Shown one piece after another: positions 33,150-43,889 of a stretch of 64,000 nucleotides of DNA. The translations under genes and the position numbers were made by a program. The DNA comes from Betaproteobacteria bacterium HGW-Betaproteobacteria-7. GTDB lineage: Bacteria > Pseudomonadota > Gammaproteobacteria > Burkholderiales > Rhodocyclaceae. Position 1 is the stretch's first letter, and each line of letters begins with the position of its first letter. The DNA lies in contig PHCE01000007.1 of assembly GCA_002840765.1 (NCBI GenBank), positions 171,924 through 235,923 on the forward strand, in the 5' to 3' direction. The notes beneath the pieces were generated by a model. The model was not told where the DNA came from. It did not search any database and was given only the letters and a program-made list of their open reading frames with translations.

Positions 33150-34564
33150 CGGCGGTTACGGCCTTCCAGGCGGTTGTAGAGCGTGGTGCGGTTGATGCCG
33201 AGACGACGGGCGGCACGGCTGATGTTACCGCCGCTCAGTTCAATGGCGGCTTCCATGTAGCCGCGCTCCCAAAGCTCCAGGGTGGCATCGAGATCGAGGA
33301 CGTCGGCGTTTTCCAGATGGCGGCGCGCCGCCTGGCGTACCTGAACCAGGTCGTCGGCGGCCAGGCCACGGCTCTCGCCGGTGGTGGCCTCGTCTTCGCT
33401 GTCAAATTCGCTGCGCAGACGGTCGGCCCCGACTTCCTGGCCGGCGCGGCTGGCGGCCAGGCGGATGACGATGTTGCGCAGTTCGCGCACGTTGCCGGGG
33501 AAGCTGTATTGCATCCATAGCTGGCGGGCGGCCGGGCTAAGCGTAAACAGCGGGCGTTGCGCCTTGTCGGCATAGAGGCGGGCGAAATGTTCGAGCAGGA
33601 GCAGGCGGTCATCGCCCATTTCGCGCAGGCTGGGCACGGCGACGGAGAAGACCGACAGGCGGTGGTAGAGATCGGCGCGGAAGCGGCCGGCGCGAATTTC
33701 CTTGCGCAGGTCGCGATTGGTGGCGGCGATGATGCGGGCCGTCGAGACGTGCGTCTGGGTTTCGCCGACGCGCTGATATTCGCCGTTTTCCAGTACGCGG
33801 AGCAGCTTGGGTTGCAGTTCGAGCGGCAATTCGCCGATTTCGTCGAGAAACAAGGTGCCGCTGTCGGCATCCTCGAAATAGCCGGATTTGGCGCCGGTGG
33901 CGCCGGTGAACGCGCCGCGGGCGTGGCCGAACAGCGTCGGCTCGAGCAGGGCCGGCGAGATGGCGGCACAGTTGAGGGCGAGAAAGGGTTTGTCGCGGCG
34001 GGTGGTCAGCTGGTGCAGGTGGTAGCTGGCGACGATGTCCTTGCCGCTGCCCGATTCGCCTTCGATGAGGACGGGGAAATCGAGGTCGGCATACTGGCCG
34101 AGTTGCAGGCGCAGGCGTTGCATTGGCAGGCTGTCGCCGACCAGGCCGACGGTCGCCGATGCCGGTTGCGGCTCGGCGAAATCCATGGCCTGGGTGAACA
34201 AGGCGGCCAGGTGCCCCGGGTCGCAGGGCTTGCCGACGAAGTCGATGGCGCCGAGGGTGCGGGCATGGCGGGCGTTGTCGGCATCATTCTGGCCGGTGAG
34301 AACGATGATCTTCATCTCCGGCGCCAAGGCGAGCAGGTCGCCGATCAGCGCGAAACCTTCGTCAGCACGGTGCGGAAAAGGCGGCAGGCCAAGATCTACA
34401 AGAGCCAGTTGCGGTGGCTGGCGGAGCTGGCGGAGCAGGCTCAGGGCGTGCGGCCGCGAATGGCTGGTAACCACGTCGAAGGTCTGGGCGAAGGCGAAAC
34501 TGAGCGATTCGGTGATCAGCGAGTCGTCGTCGACGATCAGCAGCAGGGGCTTGGCGGCAGACAA
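33146..34564 (-). CDS. PrsR-like sigma-54-dependent response regulator
   Basis: 472 aa. Residues 5-125 form a receiver domain with phospho-acceptor D57 in LVDLGLPP; 145-375 form a sigma-54 AAA+ domain with Walker A GESGSGKD and the sigma-54 contact loop GAFTGA; a Fis-type helix-turn-helix (ISRAARRLGINRTTLYNRL) ends the protein. Receiver and layout resemble PrsR, the regulator of PEP-CTERM/exosortase loci. The start is a TTG; an ATG at 34580 is out of frame. It is the first gene of the pilus operon and probably takes phosphate from the kinase at 18664 (inference). Confidence 0.9.
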   Translation of the reverse strand: MSAAKPLLLIVDDDSLITESLSFAFAQTFDVVTSHSRPHALSLLRQLRQPPQLALVDLGLPPFPHRADEGFALIGDLLALAPEMKIIVLTGQNDADNARHARTLGAIDFVGKPCDPGHLAALFTQAMDFAEPQPASATVGLVGDSLPMQRLRLQLGQYADLDFPVLIEGESGSGKDIVASYHLHQLTTRRDKPFLALNCAAISPALLEPTLFGHARGAFTGATGAKSGYFEDADSGTLFLDEIGELPLELQPKLLRVLENGEYQRVGETQTHVSTARIIAATNRDLRKEIRAGRFRADLYHRLSVFSVAVPSLREMGDDRLLLLEHFARLYADKAQRPLFTLSPAARQLWMQYSFPGNVRELRNIVIRLAASRAGQEVGADRLRSEFDSEDEATTGESRGLAADDLVQVRQAARRHLENADVLDLDATLELWERGYMEAAIELSGGNISRAARRLGINRTTLYNRLEGRNRR

Positions 34565-34669
34565 GGACGCAACATTCCATATGAAATTTGTCTGATTATA
34601 GCCTTGTCGCCTCAGGGCGTTGGCCGGGGCATCTGTTAAAATCCGGCGACTTTTTCCAAGGAAAGCGAC

Positions 34670-35482
34670 TTGTCGGACGACATTCTGGTCGATATCGAAG
34701 ACCTGCATTTCAGCTATGACGGGCGACCGGTGCTGCAGGGAATCAACATGAAGATTCCGCGCGGCAAGGTGGTGGCCATCATGGGCGGCTCGGGCTGTGG
34801 CAAGACCACACTGCTGCGCTGCATCGGAGGTCAGTTGCGGCCGACCGGCGGACGCGTGCGCCTGGACAAGCACCGCGTTTCGGAAATGTCGCACGACGAG
34901 TTGTATGGCCTGCGCCGCAAGATGGGCATGCTGTTCCAGTTCGGTGCGTTATTCACCGACATGTCGGTATTCGACAACGTGGCCTTCCCGATTCGCGAAC
35001 ACACGGACATGACGGAAGCGATGATTCGCGACCTCGTACTGATGAAGCTGGCCGCCGTCGGTCTGCGCGGAGCACATCGCCTGATGCCCGGCGAACTTTC
35101 CGGCGGCATGGCGCGCCGTGTGTCGCTGGCCCGGGCGGTGGCCCTCGATCCGATGTTGATCATGTACGACGAACCGTTTGCCGGCCTCGATCCGATCGCG
35201 CTCGGGGTCATCGGCCAGTTGATCCGCAAGCTGAACGACGCCCTCGGCGCGACCTCGATCATGGTCACCCACGACGTGCAGGAGTCGCTGCTCATCGTCG
35301 ATTATGTCTATTTTGTCTCCGGCGGGCGGATCGTCGCCGAGGGTACGCCCGACGAACTGCGCGCCTCGCGCGATCCCTTCGTGCACCAGTTCATTCATGC
35401 CGAGGTGGATGGCCCGGTGAGCTTCGATTACCCGGCGCCGTCGGTGCGCGACGAATTCCTTCCCGGAGTGGCGCATGGCTGA
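34670..35482 (+). CDS. mlaF: Phospholipid transport ATP-binding protein MlaF
   Basis: 270 aa ABC ATPase. Walker A GGSGCGKT, signature LSGGMARRVSLARA, Walker B LIMYDEPFAGLDP and switch His in MVTHD are intact. It energises the Mla retrograde phospholipid pathway. The start is TTG at the position expected from homology. It heads mlaFEDACB, with a stop that overlaps mlaE by eight bases. It is divergent from the pilus-operon regulator across 105 bases. Confidence 0.95.
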   Translation: MSDDILVDIEDLHFSYDGRPVLQGINMKIPRGKVVAIMGGSGCGKTTLLRCIGGQLRPTGGRVRLDKHRVSEMSHDELYGLRRKMGMLFQFGALFTDMSVFDNVAFPIREHTDMTEAMIRDLVLMKLAAVGLRGAHRLMPGELSGGMARRVSLARAVALDPMLIMYDEPFAGLDPIALGVIGQLIRKLNDALGATSIMVTHDVQESLLIVDYVYFVSGGRIVAEGTPDELRASRDPFVHQFIHAEVDGPVSFDYPAPSVRDEFLPGVAHG

Positions 35483-36269
35483 TCCCGCCGCTCTCCTGCG
35501 CAAACTAGGCCATTCCGTAATTGATCGCATCTGGCGCCTGGGCTTTGCCGCCCGTTTCCTGTTCGCCATCCTGCGTTTCTCGGGGGCCTTGTTCCGGCGC
35601 CCGCAACTGATTGCGCGCGAAGTCTATTTCAGTGGTGTGCTGTCGCTGCTGATCATTTCCGTCTCCGGCCTGTTTGTCGGTCTGGTACTCGGGTTGCAGG
35701 GTTATGAAACGCTGCAGCGCTATGGTTCGACGGAAGCGCTCGGCATTCTGGTGGCGCTGTCGCTGGTACGCGAACTCGGTCCGGTGGTCGCCGGGCTGCT
35801 CTTCGCCTCGCGCGCCGGTTCTTCGATCACCGCCGAGATCGGCCTGATGAAGACGACCGAGCAGTTGAAGGCGATGGACATGATGGCGGTCAATCCGATC
35901 GCCCGCGTCGTCGCCCCGCGCTTCTGGGGCGGGGTCATCGCCATGCCGCTGCTGGCCGCGCTGTTCTCGGCCATGGGCGTGCTCGGTGGCTGGCTGATCG
36001 GCGTTGTCTTCATCGGTGTTGATGAAGGGGCGTTCTGGGCGCAGATGCAGGCCGGCGTCGATTTTCGTTACGACATTGTCAATGGCGTGATCAAAAGTTT
36101 TGTGTTTGGCATCGCGGTTTCGCTGATTGCCGTTTTCGAAGGCTACGATTCCGTACCGACCGCCGAGGGCGTGTCGCGGGCCATCACGCGTACTGTGGTG
36201 ACCTCGGCGCTGGCCATTCTGGCGCTGGATTTCGTTCTGACTTCGTTCATGTTCCGGGGAACTTCATGA
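35475..36269 (+). CDS. mlaE: Phospholipid transport permease MlaE
   Basis: 264 aa, five or six transmembrane helices, MlaE/YrbE family. ELGPVVAGLLFASRAGSSI and EQLKAMDMMAVNPI are the conserved coupling-helix regions that contact MlaF. The stop overlaps mlaD by four bases. Confidence 0.96.
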   Translation: MADPAALLRKLGHSVIDRIWRLGFAARFLFAILRFSGALFRRPQLIAREVYFSGVLSLLIISVSGLFVGLVLGLQGYETLQRYGSTEALGILVALSLVRELGPVVAGLLFASRAGSSITAEIGLMKTTEQLKAMDMMAVNPIARVVAPRFWGGVIAMPLLAALFSAMGVLGGWLIGVVFIGVDEGAFWAQMQAGVDFRYDIVNGVIKSFVFGIAVSLIAVFEGYDSVPTAEGVSRAITRTVVTSALAILALDFVLTSFMFRGTS

Positions 36270-36736
36270 ACCGTACCGTTCTCGACCTCTGGGTCGGCAT
36301 TTTCGTCGCCATCGGCATTGCCTCGCTGATGTTTCTGGCGCTCAAGGTCGGCAATCTTTCATCCGCTCACCTGTCGGAGACTTACACGCTGCAGGCCAAG
36401 TTCGACAATATCGGCGGTCTCAAGGTGCGTGGACCGGTCAAGAGTGCCGGCGTGGTTGTCGGCCGGGTGGCGGAAATCGGCTTCGATCCGGTGACCTACG
36501 AGGCTGTCGTAACGATGAATGTCGACGGCCGCTACGTATTTCCGCGCGATACCTTCGCCGGGATTTACACGGCCGGTCTGCTCGGCGAGCAATATGTCGG
36601 CTTCGATGTCGGCGGTGATGAGGCAATGCTGAAACCTGGCGATACAATTTCGAAAACCCAATCGGCCGTGGTTCTGGAAAAATTGATCAGCCAGTTTCTT
36701 TTCAGCAAGGCTTCGGAAGGACAGGAAAGCAAATGA
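36266..36736 (+). CDS. mlaD: Phospholipid-binding periplasmic MCE protein MlaD
   Basis: 156 aa. A single N-terminal membrane anchor (8-28) precedes one MCE domain with FDNIGGLKVRGPVKSAGVVV and YTAGLLGEQYVGFD. It forms the hexameric lipid channel with MlaFEB. Length is typical of the family. It overlaps mlaE and mlaA by four bases each. Confidence 0.95.
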   Translation: MNRTVLDLWVGIFVAIGIASLMFLALKVGNLSSAHLSETYTLQAKFDNIGGLKVRGPVKSAGVVVGRVAEIGFDPVTYEAVVTMNVDGRYVFPRDTFAGIYTAGLLGEQYVGFDVGGDEAMLKPGDTISKTQSAVVLEKLISQFLFSKASEGQESK

Positions 36737-37455
36737 TGCGTAAGGCACCTTCGATCGTCCCGGCATGTCGCGCCCTGCTGGCTGCCGGCCTGCTCGTCGC
36801 CGGCGGCGCTGCGTTCGGCGAAGGTAACCCGCGCGATCCCTACGAAGGGTTCAACCGGAGCATGTTCGCCGTCAACGAGGTGGTCGACAAATATGCCGCC
36901 AAGCCGGTCGCCCAGGTTTACGACCGAGCTACACCATTGCCGGTGAAGGCGGCGGTCGGCAATTTCTTTGGTAACACCGGCATGCTGTGGGTTGGGGTCA
37001 ATAGTGCGCTGCAGGGCAAGTTTGCTGATTCCGGAATCGATTTTGGGCGCCTGTTGATCAATTCCACCATCGGCATCTTCGGTCTTTTCGATGTTGCCAG
37101 TGAGCTGGGCCTGGAGCGGCACGACGAAGATTTCGGCCAGACGCTGGCCGTCTGGGGTGTCGGGGATGGTGGCTTCGTCTTCTGGCCGGTGATCGGGCCG
37201 CGGACGCTGCGCGATACCGCCGGCTGGGGCGTAGACTATGCTGCCGATCCGGTGCGCTACTTCGACCCCACTGGCGTGCGCGACGCTGTGTCGATCGTTC
37301 GTTTCGTCGATATCCGCGCCAGCCTGCTGCCTTCCGACCGGGTGGTCGAGGAAGCGGCGCTCGACAAATATGCCTATATTCGCGACGCTTATCTGCAGCG
37401 ACGCCTCAACCAGATTCACGATGGTCGCCCGCCGCGCCTCGATGACGACTACTGA
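36733..37455 (+). CDS. mlaA: MlaA (VacJ) outer-membrane phospholipid protein, without lipobox
   Basis: 240 aa. The VacJ core is clear: DPYEGFNRSMFAVNE, FFGNTGMLWVGVNSALQGK, GPRTLRDTAGW. The N-terminal signal (1-30) ends in an AFG/E-type signal peptidase I site; the only early cysteine (position 12) lies before the hydrophobic core, so no lipobox is present. MlaA of Escherichia coli is a lipoprotein, so outer-membrane anchoring here must rest on its donut-shaped helices or on porin contact. It overlaps mlaD by four bases and ends 15 bases before mlaC. Confidence 0.93.
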   Translation: MMRKAPSIVPACRALLAAGLLVAGGAAFGEGNPRDPYEGFNRSMFAVNEVVDKYAAKPVAQVYDRATPLPVKAAVGNFFGNTGMLWVGVNSALQGKFADSGIDFGRLLINSTIGIFGLFDVASELGLERHDEDFGQTLAVWGVGDGGFVFWPVIGPRTLRDTAGWGVDYAADPVRYFDPTGVRDAVSIVRFVDIRASLLPSDRVVEEAALDKYAYIRDAYLQRRLNQIHDGRPPRLDDDY

Positions 37456-37470
37456 TTTCAGCGAACCCAC

Positions 37471-38103
37471 ATGTCCATGATGAAAAACCTCCTCGCCCTG
37501 GCCGCCGCTGCCTGCCTCTCCCTGCCGGTTTTCGCCCAGCAGGCGCCCAACGATCTGGTTCAGCAGGTCACCGAGGATGTGCTCGAGATCATCCACAAGG
37601 ATCGCGAGATCCAGAACGGCAGCACAGACAAGGTGATCGATCTGGTGGACAAGAAGGTCCTGCCGCACTTCAATTTCCGTCGCATGACGGCCTTGGCCGT
37701 GGGCAAGGACTGGCGCAAGGCGACGCCACAACAGCAGCAGCAACTGGCCACTGAATTCAAGACGCTGCTGGTCCGCACGTACGCCAATGCGCTGACCGGC
37801 TACCGCAACCAGAAAGTTGTTTACAAACCCTTCCGCATGAAGCCAGAGGAAACCGATGTGTTGGTCCGTACCGAAGTCCAGCAGCCGGGCAACAAGCCGA
37901 TCCAGCTCGATTACAGCCTGGAGCTTCGGGATGGCGTCTGGAAGGTCTATGACGTGACGGTCGCCGGCATCAGCCTGGTTACCAACTACCGCGACCAGTT
38001 CGCTCAGGAAGTCCGCGCCGGCGGCGTCGACGGCCTCATCGCGTCCATCGCCACCAAGAACCGCTCCCTGGAAGCCAACCAGGCCAAGGCCGAGAAGAAA
38101 TGA
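37471..38103 (+). CDS. mlaC: Periplasmic phospholipid shuttle MlaC
   Basis: 210 aa with a signal peptide (1-22, VFAQ cleavage). The Tol-Tol/MlaC fold is recognisable from VLPHFNFRRMTALAVGKDWR and the VWKVYDVTVAGISLVTNYR strand that lines the lipid pocket. It carries phospholipid between MlaA and MlaFEDB. Three closely spaced ATGs at 37471-37482 could serve as start. It overlaps mlaB by four bases. Confidence 0.95.
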   Translation: MSMMKNLLALAAAACLSLPVFAQQAPNDLVQQVTEDVLEIIHKDREIQNGSTDKVIDLVDKKVLPHFNFRRMTALAVGKDWRKATPQQQQQLATEFKTLLVRTYANALTGYRNQKVVYKPFRMKPEETDVLVRTEVQQPGNKPIQLDYSLELRDGVWKVYDVTVAGISLVTNYRDQFAQEVRAGGVDGLIASIATKNRSLEANQAKAEKK

Positions 38104-38381
38104 TCGAACGTCGTGGCGGTCGCTTGCTGGTTACCGCGTCGTTGACCATGGACAACTCGCGCCGCCTGCTCGCGGCCGGCTGCGCCGCCCTGCAACCCGG
38201 CGAACAGGTGTTCGATTTCTCCGGTGTCAGCGAGGCCGATTCGTCAGCCATCGTGGTCATGCTCGGCTGGCTGCGTGCCGCGGCGAAGGCTCGGGCCACT
38301 GTCAGCTTCGTCAATATCCCGGCGGGGGTTGCCTCGCTGGCCGAACTGTACGGCGTCAGCGAACTGCTGCCTCTCGCCTGA
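38100..38381 (+). CDS. mlaB: STAS-domain protein MlaB
   Basis: 93 aa STAS domain with FDFSGVSEADSSAIVVMLGW, the conserved serine loop. MlaB binds MlaF and is needed for a stable transporter. It ends eight bases before the next ABC gene. Confidence 0.9.
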   Translation: MIERRGGRLLVTASLTMDNSRRLLAAGCAALQPGEQVFDFSGVSEADSSAIVVMLGWLRAAAKARATVSFVNIPAGVASLAELYGVSELLPLA

Positions 38382-38389
38382 GGGCGTCC

Positions 38390-39109
38390 ATGACTGCCGC
38401 TGTTTCCATCGTCGACGTCGTCAAGCATTTCGGTTCGCTGAAAGCACTGGCCGGGGTCTCGCTCGAGATCGGCGAAGGTGAGTTCTTTGGCCTGCTCGGG
38501 CCGAACGGCGCTGGCAAGACGACGCTGATTTCGACCCTGGCCGGACTTCTTCGCGCCGATTCCGGTTCGCTGAAAGTCATGGGCTACGATGTCGTCAGCG
38601 AGTTTCGCGAGGCTCGGCGACGGCTCGGCATGGTGCCGCAGGAACTGGTTTTTGATCCATTTTTCAGCGTCCGCGAGACGCTGCGCATCCAGTCCGGCTA
38701 CTTTGGCATCCGCAAGAACGACGACTGGATCGACGAGATCCTCGCCAACCTCGATCTGACGGGCAAGGCCGACACCAACATGCGTCGCCTGTCGGGTGGC
38801 ATGAAACGGCGCGTACTGGTGGCCCAGGCGCTGGTGCACAAGCCGCCGGTCATGGTGCTTGACGAGCCGACCGCCGGCGTCGATGTCGAATTGCGCCAGG
38901 GGCTGTGGCAATTCATTCGTCGGCTCAATGCCGAGGGCCATACCATCATCCTGACCACGCACTATCTGGAAGAAGCCGAGGCGCTGTGCAATCGCATCGC
39001 GCTGATGAAGCAGGGGCGGGTGGTGGCGCTCGACACCACGGCCAACCTGATGGCCGAACATCCGGGCGCCTCGCTGGAAGAGGTGTTCATGCGGACGATG
39101 CGGGCATGA
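38390..39109 (+). CDS. ABC-2 type exporter ATP-binding protein (YadG-like)
   Basis: 239 aa ATPase of the ABC-2/DrrA class: Walker A GPNGAGKTT, signature RLSGGMKRRVLVAQAL, Walker B VMVLDEPTAGVD, H-loop TTHYLEEAEALC. Substrate is unknown. Together with the overlapping permease gene it resembles yadGH, often found next to mla genes in betaproteobacteria. Confidence 0.92.
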   Translation: MTAAVSIVDVVKHFGSLKALAGVSLEIGEGEFFGLLGPNGAGKTTLISTLAGLLRADSGSLKVMGYDVVSEFREARRRLGMVPQELVFDPFFSVRETLRIQSGYFGIRKNDDWIDEILANLDLTGKADTNMRRLSGGMKRRVLVAQALVHKPPVMVLDEPTAGVDVELRQGLWQFIRRLNAEGHTIILTTHYLEEAEALCNRIALMKQGRVVALDTTANLMAEHPGASLEEVFMRTMRA

Positions 39110-39858
39110 TCGGTTTCTGGACCCTGTTCGAAAAGGAGATGCTGCGTTTCTGGAAGGTCGCCTTCCAGACCGTGGCGGCACCAGTGCTGACGGCTTTGCT
39201 CTACCTGCTGATCTTCGGTCATGTGCTGGAGGATCATGTGCGGGTGCATGGTGTGTCCTACACCAGTTTCCTGGTTCCCGGCCTGGTGATGATGCAGGTG
39301 TTGCAGAACGCCTTCGCCAACTCGTCATCCAGCCTGATCCAGGCCAAGATCACCGGCTCCATCGTCTTCGTCCTGCTGCCGCCGATTCCCTACAGCGCCT
39401 TTTTCGCCGCCTACGTGCTGGCGGCCATGGCGCGCGGTCTGATGGTCGGCGTCGGCGTGTTGCTGGCGACCGTCTGGTTCGTCGACCTGCAGGTCGTGGC
39501 GCCGCTATGGATCATCGCTTTCGCCGTCATCAGCGGTGCGCTGTTCGGCGCCCTGGGCATGATTGCCGGCATCTGGGTGGAGAAGTTCGACCAGTTGGCG
39601 GCTTTTCAGAATTTCCTGATCATGCCGCTGACCATGCTCTCCGGCGTCTTCTACTCGATTTATACCTTGCCCCCATTCTGGCAGGGCGTGTCGCATTACA
39701 ATCCCGTCTTTTACATGATCGACGGCTTCCGCTATGGCTTTTTCGGCGTCTCCGACGTGTCGCCACTGGTCAGTTTTGGCGCCGTCTTCGCCTGCTTCGC
39801 CGCCGTCACCGGGCTGACGCTGCAACTCCTCAAGCGCGGCTGGAAACTCAGAGGCTGA
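39106..39858 (+). CDS. ABC-2 type exporter permease (YadH-like)
   Basis: 250 aa with six transmembrane helices, ABC-2 permease fold. The conserved MPLTMLSGVFYSIYTLP stretch and NPVFYMIDGFRYGFFG near the C-terminus match the YadH subgroup. Its start overlaps the ATPase stop in ATGA. It forms the membrane half of the exporter; substrate is unknown. Confidence 0.92.
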   Translation: MIGFWTLFEKEMLRFWKVAFQTVAAPVLTALLYLLIFGHVLEDHVRVHGVSYTSFLVPGLVMMQVLQNAFANSSSSLIQAKITGSIVFVLLPPIPYSAFFAAYVLAAMARGLMVGVGVLLATVWFVDLQVVAPLWIIAFAVISGALFGALGMIAGIWVEKFDQLAAFQNFLIMPLTMLSGVFYSIYTLPPFWQGVSHYNPVFYMIDGFRYGFFGVSDVSPLVSFGAVFACFAAVTGLTLQLLKRGWKLRG

Positions 39859-39865
39859 ATCCCAC

Positions 39866-41357
<1,492 letters not shown>

Positions 41358-41455
41358 GGCTTGCTGATCAGCCGTTTGCCCAGTGCATCGGCTGTTGTTT
41401 CCAGGGGGGAGTTCCTGTTTTTACCAGCGGGAATTGAAAAAAGAAAAAAAAGGCT

Positions 41456-41483
41456 TTGCGTTCCGCTCATACTGCCCCATACT
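41456..41483 (+). promoter_or_regulatory. Likely cspA promoter with A-rich upstream element
   Basis: TTGCGT (41456-41461) and CATACT (41478-41483) are spaced by 16 bases, preceded by an A-rich run that could act as an UP element. It would give a leader of about 100 nt before cspA, as in cold-inducible csp genes. No canonical cold box was recognised. Confidence 0.5.
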
Positions 41484-41592
41484 TTGAGCCTCGGGATTTC
41501 CAGGCAGTGTGTTGTTCCTGCACCGTAATCGGTTTGTCAGCTCCTCGGTCTTGGTTCTCGTGTTTATTTAATTTTTTCCAAGGATGCATGCA

Positions 41593-41799
41593 ATGGCAAA
41601 TGGTACCGTCAAGTGGTTTAACGACGCCAAGGGTTTTGGCTTTATTTCCCCGTCCGAAGGTGGTGAAGACCTCTTCGCTCACTTCTCCGCTATTCAAGGC
41701 AATGGTTTCAAGACCCTGGCCGAGAACCAGAAGGTGACCTTCGACGTCGTCAATGGCCCGAAGGGCAAGCAGGCTGCAAACATCCGCCCGGCTGAATAA
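41593..41799 (+). CDS. Cold-shock protein, CspA family
   Basis: 68 aa single cold-shock domain. RNP1 KGFGFIS and RNP2-like DLFAHF are intact, with the standard [18 protein letters not shown] opening. It is an RNA chaperone. The start at 41593 has AGGA eight bases upstream; an ATG three codons earlier lacks proper spacing. It is transcribed alone, with a terminator after it. Confidence 0.95.
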   Translation: MANGTVKWFNDAKGFGFISPSEGGEDLFAHFSAIQGNGFKTLAENQKVTFDVVNGPKGKQAANIRPAE

Positions 41800-41820
41800 G
41801 CTACCGGATACGCCTGTATC

Positions 41821-41846
41821 GAAAGCCCGGCTTGCCGGGCTTTTTG
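41821..41846 (+). terminator. Rho-independent terminator of the csp gene
   Basis: AGCCCGG/CCGGGCT stem with a CTTG loop followed by five T, 22 bases after the csp stop. Confidence 0.88.
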
Positions 41847-41851
41847 CTTTT

Positions 41852-41877
41852 GGGGCCGCGGTGACTGCGGCCCCTTT
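41852..41877 (+). terminator. Second hairpin between csp gene and hisG
   Basis: GGGGCCGC/GCGGCCCC, an 8-bp stem with a 7-base loop, then TTT. It may back up the preceding terminator or shape the hisG leader. No histidine-rich leader peptide is present, so classical his attenuation is not supported. Confidence 0.5.
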
Positions 41878-41912
41878 GCGTTAAAATCGCCCTTTTGCTC
41901 GCGAGACCGCCC

Positions 41913-42557
41913 GTGACCGGTATCACCATCGCCCTTTCCAAGGGCCGCATCTTCGATGAAACCCTGCCTTTGCTGGCCGCCGCTGGCATAGTGCCGAGCG
42001 AGAATCCGGAAACCTCGCGCAAGCTGATCATCGAGACCAATCGTCCTGAAGTACGCGTCGTCATCGTCCGCGCTACCGATGTGCCGACCTATGTCCAGTA
42101 TGGTGCCGCTGATCTCGGCGTGGCCGGCAAGGATGTGCTGATCGAGCATGGTGGCGAGGGCCTCTACTCGCCGCTCGATCTGAAGATCGCCAAATGCCGG
42201 ATGATGGTTGCCGTGCCGGAAGGTTTTGACTACGCCAGCGCCGTGCGCCAGGGCAACCGCCTGAAAGTTGCCTCCAAGTACATCAAGACGGCGCGCGAAC
42301 ATTTCGCCAGCAAGGGTGTGCACGTCGACCTGATCAAGCTCTATGGCTCGATGGAACTGGCGCCGCTGGCCGGCCTGGCCGATGCCATCGTTGATCTGGT
42401 GTCCACCGGCGGCACGTTGAAGGCCAACAAGCTGCTCGCGTGCGAACACATCATGGACATTTCCTCGCGTCTGGTGGTCAATCAGGCGGCGCTGAAGGTC
42501 AAGCGCGAAACTCTGCAACCGATCATCGACGCCTTTAGTCAGGCAGTGGAGAAATAA
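41913..42557 (+). CDS. hisG: ATP phosphoribosyltransferase, short form HisG
   Basis: 214 aa, first step of histidine synthesis. Short-form HisG lacks the C-terminal regulatory domain and needs HisZ, which is not in this window. Signatures: [20 protein letters not shown] at the start, [10 protein letters not shown], and [14 protein letters not shown] for PRPP. The GTG at 41913 was chosen over TTG at 41895 because the family begins at this point. Confidence 0.95.
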   Translation: MTGITIALSKGRIFDETLPLLAAAGIVPSENPETSRKLIIETNRPEVRVVIVRATDVPTYVQYGAADLGVAGKDVLIEHGGEGLYSPLDLKIAKCRMMVAVPEGFDYASAVRQGNRLKVASKYIKTAREHFASKGVHVDLIKLYGSMELAPLAGLADAIVDLVSTGGTLKANKLLACEHIMDISSRLVVNQAALKVKRETLQPIIDAFSQAVEK

Positions 42558-42562
42558 GCACC

Positions 42563-43864
42563 ATGCCCGCGATCAAGCGCCTTGCTACGACCGATGCCGA
42601 TTTTTCGGCGAAGCTGAAGGAGCTGCTGGCCTTTGAGGCGGCGGCTGACGAAAACATCGAGCGTACGGTCGCCGGCATCCTGGCTGATGTAAAAAAGCGT
42701 GGCGATGCCGCTGTAGTCGAATACACCAATAGATTCGACCGTCTGGCGGTTGCTGCGATGATGGATCTCGAACTCGGCCAGCCCGAGTTGCAGGTGGCGC
42801 TCGCCGGTCTGTCCGCTGAGCGCCGCGCCGCACTGGAAGCTGCCGCCGGGCGTATTCGCTTCTACCACGAGCGGCAGAAGCTGGAAGGCTGGTCGTATAC
42901 CGAAGCCGATGGCACCCTGCTCGGCCAGATGATCACCCCGCTTGACCGCGTTGGTCTCTATGTGCCGGGTGGCAAAGCGGCCTACCCGTCGTCGGTATTG
43001 ATGAACGCGATTCCGGCCAAGGTCGCCGGCGTCAAGGAGCTGATCATGGTCGTGCCGACGCCAGGCGGCGAGCATAACCAGTTGGTGCTGGCCGCCGCCT
43101 GCCTGGCCGGCGTCGACCGCGTGTTTACCATCGGTGGTGCCCAGGCCGTCGGCGCGCTGGCCTACGGTACCGAAACCGTGCCGCAGGTGGACAAGATCGT
43201 CGGCCCCGGCAACGCCTATGTTGCTACCGCCAAGCGCCGGGTTTTTGGCATCGTCGGTATCGACATGATCGCCGGGCCGTCGGAAATCCTCGTCGTGTCC
43301 GATGGTTCAGGCAACCCGGACTGGCTGGCGATGGACCTGTTCTCGCAGGCCGAGCACGACGAACTGGCGCAGTCCATCCTGATCTGCACCGACGCCGCCT
43401 TCATCGACAAGGTCCAGGCGAGCATTGAGAAATTGCTGCCGACGATGCCGCGTCAGGAGGTCATTCGCACCTCGCTGACCGATCGCGGCGCCTTCATTCT
43501 GGTGCGCGACATGGACGAAGCGGTGGCCATCGCCAACCGCGTCGCGCCGGAACACCTGGAACTGGCGCTCGACAACCCCGACCCTTGGGTCGAGAAGATC
43601 CATCACGCTGGTGCCATCTTTATCGGCCATTACACCTCGGAGTCGCTTGGCGACTACTGCGCCGGCCCCAACCATGTGCTGCCGACCTCCGGCTCGGCAC
43701 GCTTCTCGTCGCCGCTCGGCGTCTATGACTTCCAGAAGCGGACCAGCCTGATCAAAGTCTCAAAGGCCGGCGCCCAGACACTCGGACGCATCGCGTCGAC
43801 GCTGGCGCACGGCGAAGGCCTGCCGGCGCACGCGAAATCGGCCGAGTTCCGGCTGGAAGACTGA
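42563..43864 (+). CDS. hisD: Histidinol dehydrogenase HisD
   Basis: 433 aa, catalyses the last two oxidations of histidine synthesis. Family signatures [25 protein letters not shown] and the zinc-site region [14 protein letters not shown] are intact. It lies six bases after hisG. hisC, normally next, is displaced five kilobases and inverted. Confidence 0.98.
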   Translation: MPAIKRLATTDADFSAKLKELLAFEAAADENIERTVAGILADVKKRGDAAVVEYTNRFDRLAVAAMMDLELGQPELQVALAGLSAERRAALEAAAGRIRFYHERQKLEGWSYTEADGTLLGQMITPLDRVGLYVPGGKAAYPSSVLMNAIPAKVAGVKELIMVVPTPGGEHNQLVLAAACLAGVDRVFTIGGAQAVGALAYGTETVPQVDKIVGPGNAYVATAKRRVFGIVGIDMIAGPSEILVVSDGSGNPDWLAMDLFSQAEHDELAQSILICTDAAFIDKVQASIEKLLPTMPRQEVIRTSLTDRGAFILVRDMDEAVAIANRVAPEHLELALDNPDPWVEKIHHAGAIFIGHYTSESLGDYCAGPNHVLPTSGSARFSSPLGVYDFQKRTSLIKVSKAGAQTLGRIASTLAHGEGLPAHAKSAEFRLED

Positions 43865-43889
43865 TTTCCTGACATTTCTGCGGTCGCCC

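Noticed and set aside
34565..34894. N-terminal extension of the response regulator to 34894
   Set aside because: These codons are antisense to mlaF and unlike any receiver-domain extension; the TTG at 34564 fits the domain start.
41847..41912. Histidine attenuator upstream of hisG
   Set aside because: A hairpin exists but there is no leader peptide with a histidine run and no alternative pairing I could find.
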